In this document: one piece after another, positions 6,213-13,700 of the stretch
Numbering within the stretch: the stretch's first letter is position 1
How the letters are laid out: each line of letters opens with the position of its first letter
DNA from: Candidatus Zixiibacteriota bacterium
GTDB taxonomy: Bacteria; Zixibacteria; MSB-5A5; GN15; PGXB01
DNA: 15,991 bases
Reading direction: 5' to 3'
Assembly (NCBI GenBank): GCA_024230695.1
Contig: JAAERC010000651.1
Coordinates: 1 to 15,991 of the forward strand
The notes under the pieces: generated by a model
Seen by the model: the letters and a program-made list of their open reading frames with translations, nothing else
What the model was told of the DNA's origin: nothing
Databases searched by the model: none
Made by a program: the position numbers and the translations under genes

Positions 6213-8186
6213 ATGAGCGATTCTTTTAATCCGACAGATAATTACCAAAAGACCAAAGAACTAGTTGGTTATATTCCTCGTGTTAATGCAACCGAGAAAA
6301 TATATTCTGATCTTGGATTCAAATGTGGTCTGGAGATTCATCAGCAGTTAAAAACAGATAATAAACTGTTTTGCCGTTGCCCGGTTGGACTGTTCCAAAA
6401 AGGCGATGATTTTGATGCCGAAGTTATCCGGCATATGCGTCCAACTTTAAGTGAGATGGGGGAGTACGACGGGACCGCACTGATGGAACGCAGGACCAAA
6501 AAGAATATTATTTATCGTTTAAAAAATGAATCAGCCTGCACCTATGATATCGATGACACCCCACCATTTCCGATAAATCGCGAGGCGCTAAATATTGCTG
6601 TTGAATTGGCTTTGATGCTTAAAACCAACGTTGTCGGTGAACTGCATATAACGCGAAAGCAGTATCTTGACGGATCGATCCCAACCGGATTTCAACGTAC
6701 CGCCATTGTTGGTATTGAAGGCGAAATTCCACTCAAGAACAAAAAGATAGGCATTATCCAACTCAGTATTGAGGAGGATTCATGCCGTGAGGTTTCCGAT
6801 GTCGGTCACTGGAGAATATATACCACTGATCGCCTGGGGACGCCACTGATTGAAATGGTGACCTACCCCGAGATGCTTAACCCTGATGAAGCGGCTGAGG
6901 CTGGACAGTACCTTCGATTTCTTGCCAGAAGTTCCGGAAAGGTACGGACCGGTATTGGTGCCGGTCGTCAGGATGTTAATGTCAGCATCACCGGTGGAAC
7001 TCGTATTGAAATAAAAGGTGTTCAGCATATTAGCTGGATCCCGGAATTGACGCATAATGAAGCATTCAGGCAAAAAGCATTACTTGAGATAAAAAAGAAG
7101 TTATCAAAATCAGTGACAAATCAAAGCACATGGAAACTATCATTTAAAGATATTGATCCTAATTCATTTGATTCTGATTTGTCTCCGCTTAAGGAAATAA
7201 CTCAAGGGCAGAAACGAATCACCGCTATTAATCTGCCCGGATTCAAATCTATTCTATCATTTTTTACTCAGCCAGGACAGATGTTTACCAATGAATTATC
7301 TGATCGTCTCAAAGTTATCGCCTGTCTTGAAAAACCAAATCTATATCATTCTGAAATGATTGATTTTCCAGTTGCCTTTGAATCGATTGCTAAGGAGCTT
7401 GGATCTGGAAAAGATGACTCTCAACTGATAATCTGGGGGCCAACCGCGGATATCGACACCGCGCTTGAGGTAATTGAAGAGCGTTGTTTGATGGCCTTTG
7501 ATGGTATCCCGAATGAAACTCGTAAATCATTATCAGATGGTACAACACTTTTTGAAAGAGTTTTGCCCGGACCCGACAGAATGTATCCCGATACCGACTC
7601 GGCACCGTTGTCAATTGATGATGCCGATATTGAAAAAATAAAAAATCACCTGCCGATTGAAATCGTTGATAGGTACCAGCAATTCAGCGATTGGCAGATC
7701 CCAATCGACACCTACCATTATCTTTTGACAAATAATCTTGCCCCGGTTATCGAAAAGATAACCAATGAGTGTCAAATCTCACCTCGTTTTATTGGGACAC
7801 TTCTCGGACATTCACTAAAACATCTTGAGGGCCAGAACAACTGGACAAGCGGTTTTAGTTATAACAAAATTTATGGTATGTTAAAATTCATTCAGGAAAA
7901 AAAGTTGACCTGGGAAATTGCCACAGAGTTGCTTCCTCTTGTTTATGAACACCCGAATGTTGAATTTGAATCAGCTTTGGCGATGATAAATTATGTCCCC
8001 AAGACGAAACAAGAGATTCTTGAAAACCTTCCGGTTTTACAGAAAAAATTTAATGAGATAAGGATTTCCAAAGAACCTGAAGCATCAGTTACTTGGATAA
8101 TGGGGCAATTGAGAAAACTTGCGATTGGAAATATACCCTTAAAAGAGCTTCATCAACTGGTAAAAGGAGCCAATAAAAATGACTGA
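6213..8186 (+). CDS. gatE: Archaeal-type Glu-tRNA(Gln) amidotransferase subunit E
   Basis: GatE is the tRNA-binding and kinase/transamidase subunit of the heterotetrameric GatDE enzyme, which converts Glu-tRNA(Gln) to Gln-tRNA(Gln). The 657 residues are near the usual 620-640. The GatB-like catalytic cradle shows FKCGLEIHQQL (36-46), RPTLSEMGEYDGTALME (76-92), RKQYLDGSIPTGFQRT (148-163), SIEEDS (185-190), YTTDRLGTPLIEMVT (203-217), GAGRQDVNVS (249-258) and RIEIKGVQ (264-271). An AspRS-insertion-like (GAD) domain spans roughly 290-460, a feature of GatE that bacterial GatB lacks. A helical region and YqeY-like tail follow (GQLRKLAIGNIPLKELHQLV at 631-650). An in-frame stop 12 bases upstream fixes the ATG; its ribosome binding site is weak. 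The 3' end overlaps gatD by 8 bases. Base composition looks like its neighbours by eye, so there is no sign of very recent transfer. Confidence 0.95.
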   Translation: MSDSFNPTDNYQKTKELVGYIPRVNATEKIYSDLGFKCGLEIHQQLKTDNKLFCRCPVGLFQKGDDFDAEVIRHMRPTLSEMGEYDGTALMERRTKKNIIYRLKNESACTYDIDDTPPFPINREALNIAVELALMLKTNVVGELHITRKQYLDGSIPTGFQRTAIVGIEGEIPLKNKKIGIIQLSIEEDSCREVSDVGHWRIYTTDRLGTPLIEMVTYPEMLNPDEAAEAGQYLRFLARSSGKVRTGIGAGRQDVNVSITGGTRIEIKGVQHISWIPELTHNEAFRQKALLEIKKKLSKSVTNQSTWKLSFKDIDPNSFDSDLSPLKEITQGQKRITAINLPGFKSILSFFTQPGQMFTNELSDRLKVIACLEKPNLYHSEMIDFPVAFESIAKELGSGKDDSQLIIWGPTADIDTALEVIEERCLMAFDGIPNETRKSLSDGTTLFERVLPGPDRMYPDTDSAPLSIDDADIEKIKNHLPIEIVDRYQQFSDWQIPIDTYHYLLTNNLAPVIEKITNECQISPRFIGTLLGHSLKHLEGQNNWTSGFSYNKIYGMLKFIQEKKLTWEIATELLPLVYEHPNVEFESALAMINYVPKTKQEILENLPVLQKKFNEIRISKEPEASVTWIMGQLRKLAIGNIPLKELHQLVKGANKND

Positions 8187-9561
8187 TATATTTAAGGGTT
8201 ATAAGGGTTCCGCTTTGGAAATACTTAAGAAATTTAATATCCGCGTCTGGGCCGAAACAAAAATGAAAACTACCCGGGGTGATTTTACAGGGATATTGTT
8301 ACCTCGCGCCGAAAACGACGATGATAATCATCTGGTCTTAAAATTAATAACCGGATATAATATTGGGATCGCCGTTGAAACTATTGAAAATATTAAAGAG
8401 ATCGGTTATAAAGAGGCACATTATAAAATACCGGAAAAGGAATTTCCAACGTCGGCAGGAAAACCAAATATAAAACTGTTTGGAACCGGCGGAACAATTG
8501 CGTCACGATTAGATTACAGAACCGGCGCTGTTATTCCTGCCTTTTCACCGGGTGAACTATATGGAGCCGTTCCTGAACTGGCCGATATTTGCAATCTTTC
8601 CACAGAAAAGCTGTTTGCTGTTTTTAGCGAAAATATGGGACCTACCCAATACAAAAAATTGGCTATCTCGATTGGCAAAGAAATTGAAAAAGGAATCGAC
8701 GGTATTGTTGTCGGTCATGGGACTGACACGATGCACCACACTGCCGCGGCGTTATCATTTATGGTACAGAATTCACCGGTTCCGATTGTTATGGTCGGAT
8801 CGCAGAGGTCTTCGGATAGACCGTCCTCCGATGCCGCGCTTAATCTGATCCATTCAACCAAAACCGCCGCCGAGTCAGATATCGCCGAAACGATGGTTTG
8901 TATGTTTGGACCGACTTCTGATAAATATTCATTATTGCATCAGGGGACGAGGGTCAGAAAGATGCACTCATCGTACCGTTCGACTTTTCGTACTATTGGT
9001 GATATCCCTATCGCATCCGTTGATAAAGACAAAATCACTCCAATAAGAACTGATTATAAAAAACGCCGCAAAGACAAGGATGTTAAGGTCCTGCCATTTT
9101 TTGAGGAAAAAGTAACACTGTTGTACTATTATCCGAATATGCAACCCGATATAATTGACTCACTGGTGGATAACGGCTATCGCGGAATCGTTATTGCCGG
9201 AACCGGACTGGGACATGTCAATAAAGCGGTTTATCCTGCAATCAGACGCGCCGCCAAAAAAGGTGTCGCCATATATATGACTGTCCAGACCCTCTGGGGA
9301 TATGTACATATGTTTGTTTATGATACCGGCCGCGACTGCATGGCCGCCGGAATTATCCCGACCGAAAATATGCTTCCGGAAGTGGCATATGTAAAGCTTG
9401 GATGGGTACTGGGGCAAACCGATGATCCCGATGAGATCAAAAAACTTATGCTGACTCCGATTGCTGGTGAAATAACTGAACGTGAACCATATAATGGTTA
9501 TTTGATCTTTCAGGGCGGTATCCCCGAAGTCGATGAATTCATCAAAAAAATCCATAAATAA
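8179..9561 (+). CDS. gatD: Archaeal-type Glu-tRNA(Gln) amidotransferase subunit D
   Basis: GatD is the asparaginase-like subunit that releases ammonia and passes it to GatE. The 460 residues contain an N-terminal GatD-specific barrel (about 15-77, with FNIRVWAETKMKTTRGDFTGI) that plain L-asparaginases lack. An asparaginase domain follows from about 97. The catalytic residues known from Methanothermobacter GatD (Thr101, Thr177, Asp178, Lys254) correspond to Thr106 in FGTGGTIAS, Thr182 and Asp183 in GHGTDTM, and Lys261 in RVRKMHSSYRSTF, so the active site looks intact. An AAGGAG site lies inside the gatE end, 9 bases from the ATG, and the 8-base overlap implies translational coupling and balanced production. 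Residues about 300-455 form the second asparaginase subdomain (GIVIAGTGLGHV). Confidence 0.95.
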   Translation: MTDIFKGYKGSALEILKKFNIRVWAETKMKTTRGDFTGILLPRAENDDDNHLVLKLITGYNIGIAVETIENIKEIGYKEAHYKIPEKEFPTSAGKPNIKLFGTGGTIASRLDYRTGAVIPAFSPGELYGAVPELADICNLSTEKLFAVFSENMGPTQYKKLAISIGKEIEKGIDGIVVGHGTDTMHHTAAALSFMVQNSPVPIVMVGSQRSSDRPSSDAALNLIHSTKTAAESDIAETMVCMFGPTSDKYSLLHQGTRVRKMHSSYRSTFRTIGDIPIASVDKDKITPIRTDYKKRRKDKDVKVLPFFEEKVTLLYYYPNMQPDIIDSLVDNGYRGIVIAGTGLGHVNKAVYPAIRRAAKKGVAIYMTVQTLWGYVHMFVYDTGRDCMAAGIIPTENMLPEVAYVKLGWVLGQTDDPDEIKKLMLTPIAGEITEREPYNGYLIFQGGIPEVDEFIKKIHK

Positions 9562-9605
9562 GCCGTAACATTTTTTGATATGGATTTAGAAAACAGATAG
9601 TTGTT

Positions 9606-10760
9606 ATGGCAAAAAAAGGTATATTCAGAAGACTTTTCAAAATGCTTTTAATAGTGATTTCTGGTCTGATTTTATTAGAAGCAATAATCGTTTATTTCTC
9701 AACTGACAGACTTTCACAATTTGGAGCCAAACCGGATGGCGTCTGGCTTGAAAGAGCAAAACAATCATCCCATTTTAACGGTGAAAAATTTGTTAACAGC
9801 ATCCCAACTGATCTTAAGTTTGGATATAATGAATACAAAAATATGCTTTCCAAATGGCTTTCCGGAAATGAGATCAGAGAACCTCAAGAAAATATTGAAG
9901 TTGACCATTTAGATTCCAATGCTTTTGAGTCTTTATCAGCAGAAGATATAAATATCGTTTGGCTTGGACATTCATCCATTCTCCTCGGAATTGAAGGAAA
10001 AAATATTTTAATAGATCCGGTGTGGAGTGAACGATGTTCCCCATTTAGTATTATGGGGCCCAAACGTTTTTTCCCGGTTCCGATAGAATTAGAGAAATTA
10101 CCTCATATTGATGCTGTCTTGATCTCGCATGATCATTATGATCATCTTGATAAAGACGCAGTCGTGAAATTGGCAAAGAGAGGTGTTTCTTTTTATGTCC
10201 CGCTCGGTGTTGGCGCTCACCTTGATAAGTGGGATATTAATAAATCACAAATTATTGAATTTGACTGGTGGGATAACCAATCAATAATAATTGATACTCT
10301 TGAGATTATTGCCACACCCGGCCGGCATTTCTCTGGAAGAGGATTATTCAGTCCTACAAATTCTACATTCTGGGTGACCTGGGTAATTAAGAGCTCCGAT
10401 CGATCGATATTTTTCTGTGGTGATACCGGGCTATTTCCCGGTTTCAAAGAGATCGGGGAGAAATATGGTCCGTTTGATCTTACATTTATGAAAATTGCCG
10501 CGTATAGCGAACAATGGCCGGAGATTCATTTAACTCCGGAACAGGCTATCGAGGTACACAAAGCTCTTACTGGAAAGAAATTGATTCCTATTCACTGGGG
10601 TACTTTTAATCTCGCCTTTCATTCATGGGATGAACCACCGGAAAGGCTGGTTAAGGCGGCCGTAAACGATGGCGTGGAATTAATTATACCGCGTCCCGGC
10701 CAAATTGTAAAATTATCAACTCCACCAACACTTGATTATTGGTGGAGGAAATATAAGTAA
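9606..10760 (+). CDS. Membrane-anchored metallo-beta-lactamase-fold hydrolase, NAPE-PLD-like
   Basis: This 384-residue protein is a probable zinc hydrolase. A basic start (MAKKGIFRRLFK) and one hydrophobic segment at about 12-31 suggest an uncleaved membrane anchor or signal. The catalytic domain begins near residue 115 with IVWLGHSSILLGIEGKNILI, then LIDPVWSERCSPF. The metal site shows HDHYDHLD (His175, His177, Asp179, His180), His241 in TPGRH, Asp273 in CGDTGLF and His330 in IPIHWGTF. This pattern is typical of the NAPE-PLD/UlaG-like branch, whose members cleave phosphodiester or lactone bonds; the substrate here is unknown. It starts 44 bases after gatD on the same strand with no terminator between, so co-transcription is possible, but no functional link to GatDE is evident. 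The ribosome binding site is weak. It converges on the kinase gene with a 4-base gap. Confidence 0.85.
   Translation: MAKKGIFRRLFKMLLIVISGLILLEAIIVYFSTDRLSQFGAKPDGVWLERAKQSSHFNGEKFVNSIPTDLKFGYNEYKNMLSKWLSGNEIREPQENIEVDHLDSNAFESLSAEDINIVWLGHSSILLGIEGKNILIDPVWSERCSPFSIMGPKRFFPVPIELEKLPHIDAVLISHDHYDHLDKDAVVKLAKRGVSFYVPLGVGAHLDKWDINKSQIIEFDWWDNQSIIIDTLEIIATPGRHFSGRGLFSPTNSTFWVTWVIKSSDRSIFFCGDTGLFPGFKEIGEKYGPFDLTFMKIAAYSEQWPEIHLTPEQAIEVHKALTGKKLIPIHWGTFNLAFHSWDEPPERLVKAAVNDGVELIIPRPGQIVKLSTPPTLDYWWRKYK
10720..10747. terminator. Hairpin inside the 3' coding end, possible shared terminator
   Basis: CTCCACCAA and TTGGTGGAG form a perfect 9-bp stem with a 10-base loop. It lies in the last codons of the hydrolase gene and 17 bases past the kinase stop on the other strand. 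On the minus strand it is followed by TTGATAATTTT, a loose T-rich tract, so it could end the kinase transcript. On the plus strand no T-tract follows directly. Confidence 0.4.
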
Positions 10761-10764
10761 TTCT

Positions 10765-13700
10765 TTACATCACCGGGACTTTTTCACCGTGTAAAACTTG
10801 ATAAACGATTCTATTTAGATCTTCCGCTTTATATGGCTTAGTAATTACGCCACAGAAACCATATTTTTTATAATTGGCCATAACTGGATTATTACTGTAT
10901 CCGCTCGATACAATTGCTTTGGCATCTGGATTAATTTCTTTTATTTTATCCAGTGCCTCCTGGCCTCCCATGCCGCCGGGAATGGTCAGGTCCATAAAGA
11001 TTAGATCAAATGGTTGTCCGGCTTCATACGATACTCGATACTTGTCCACAGCTTCTTGACCGTCAACGGCTAGATCTATTTTATATCCTAGTTTCGTGAG
11101 AGCGACACCGGTAACCATTCTGATTGTTTCCTCGTCATCCATTATCAGGATTTTTCCGCCGCCTGCCGCCTTGATATCATCTTCTTCTATCTCAATTTCC
11201 TCCGGTTTATCTGAAATCGGCAGGTAAATTGAAAATGATGTTCCTTCACCCTGAGTTGATTCAACATCAATATGACCATCATGGTTTTTGACAATCGAAT
11301 AGGTAGTCGCCAATCCAAGCCCGCTTCCTTTTTGTTTGGTCGTAAAATATGGATCAAATATACGCTTTAAATGATCCTCAGGGATCCCGGTTCCTTCATC
11401 TTTAATTATTATTCTGACATATTGGCCATCTTTGAGAGGCAGTTGATTAGATTGAACAATTTCGCAATTTTGCGCAGTGATACTTATGGTCCCACCGTCA
11501 GGCATGGCCTGATTTGCGTTTATGATTAGATTATTTATAACCTGACTGATTTGCCCGGTATCGGCGTCAACTGCCGCCAGATCGTCTGGTATATCAAATA
11601 AACCCTTAACATTTGATCCGTGAAGTGCAAAACCGACCGATTCTTTAATTAAATCTCTTATAGATACTGTTTTTTTAATCGGAGCTCCGCCTTTTGAGAA
11701 GGTAAGTAATTGACGGGTTAGATCCTGTGCTCTCTCTGATGCCTTCTCGGCGTCAATTAACCGTGAGTTTATATCACTGTTTGGAACCGTATCCATTTTA
11801 GCCAAACTGATATTACCCAGAATAGCTGTCAGAATATTATTAAAATCATGTGCTATCCCACCAGCAAGAACTCCAATTGATTCAAGCTTCTCGGCTTTGG
11901 ACAATTCATCCTCAAGAAGCTTTTTATCGGTGATATCGCGAGTTATGCTGCATATCATAAAGCCGTTGTCGGCTTTAATTGGAAATGATAAAATTTCTGC
12001 AGTTCGGATGGCACCATCTGGACGAGCTATTTCTGTTTCCATAAAATCATTCATATATGGCGATAAACCGGCTTTGGTTATTTCCTGCATCGCCGATTTC
12101 ATCATCTGATAAATACTGTCGCTTTTGCGTTCCTCAGGGACCAATTGATATTGGATATCATAAATATATTTACCCAAAACATCTTCTTTACTCAGGCCGG
12201 TTATTTTTTCCTGACCCTGATTCCAGGCGCAAATTCTACATTCTTTGTCGATCAGACAAATACCATCAACGGACAATTCAACAATATTGCGGAATTTCTC
12301 CTCGCTTTCGCGCAATGCTTCTTCCGCCCTCGCTCTTGCAATTGCTTCACCGATTTGACTGGCAACAATTTCAATTGCCTGCCGTGAATCGATTGAGATA
12401 TCATTCAAAACATGCGAGGCTACATTCAGACAGCCAATGATTTGATCGTCATGTCGTATCGGTATTATCGCCAAACCTTTTAGTTTTTCATCAATGGCCG
12501 CCTGGTGGCCGATTGAAATTATATCGTCATGTAAAAAATATTTCGGCTGTCCCTGTTTTATAATGTGAACTTGTTTGGAATCGACCTCATAGTGATCCGT
12601 ATCTTGAATAAACTCTTCAGATAATCCTTGATGGTGAGCCAGATCAAAATTACCACTAATTTTATCCATCATATAAATACCGCCACTATCCATTTCGGAT
12701 ATTTCAATGGCGGATTCCAAACATAATTTTAGAGTATTTTCGAATGAGTCTGTTTTGCTTAGTTTTAAAGCCAAATCACGTTGGCCATTAGTCACATGCT
12801 GAGCATGTTTTTGTTCGGTAATATCCCGGGCTGTGGATATTGCGCCAATCACATCCCCATTTTCATCCTTGAGAACCCGACACCACCATGCCAAAAGACG
12901 TTTGACGCCATCTTTACGACGTTGCCAGCTTTCAACGTAGATAATGTTTTCATTACCTTTGAAAAGTGGATCTACTTTTTTATAGGTTTCTTGATTACCC
13001 TCAAAATATGATGATGCTTTCTTTCCAAGAACATCTTCTCCAAAGAAATCAGCTCCCGCCTTATTAGCCCATGTGTAAATCTTATCCGAGTTGACTTCCA
13101 TAATTATATCCGGGACTGCTTCAAGAATTGCCTTATTTCGCGAGGATAAATTCTTGAGAGTCAGTTCAGCCTGTTTTCGATCGGTAATATCAGCAAAAAC
13201 GCCGTTAACTCGAATCTTGCCGTCACTGGACGAAGTTTTTGTTGCTCTATCATGTAACCATATCCATTGCCCATCTTTTCTCTGTATTCTATATTCTGTG
13301 TCATAGAGTTGATTATTGGTTAGAAGCATTTCATATTCATGTTTGACTCTTTCCAAATCGTCAGAATGAATTCTTCCAAACCAAAGACTCTCACCATTTT
13401 CATATATTTCCTTCTGCGTATAGCCATACACTTCTTCAATATTTGGACTGATATATGAGGTTGTACCTTTTTTGTTAGATGTCCAAACGACATTTGGTAT
13501 ATTAGTAATAAGTAATCGGTATTTTGCCTCGCTTTTTCGAAGAGCCACTTCTGTTTTTTTATGTTCCTCAATTTCGAGACCTAATGATTCATTGGCCTCA
13601 GATAGTTCAGTAGTACGTTTTTCGACCATATCTTCTAAACTGGATCGATAATTATTAAGTTCCTCTTCAGCGCGTTTACGCCTATCTATCTCATGTTCAG

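Noticed and set aside
6213..8186. Bacterial GatB
   Set aside because: The length (657 against about 475-500 residues) and the inserted AspRS-like domain fit GatE; no gatA or gatC is adjacent.
8179..9561. Plain L-asparaginase
   Set aside because: The extra N-terminal barrel domain and the coupling with gatE fit GatD, not a free asparaginase.
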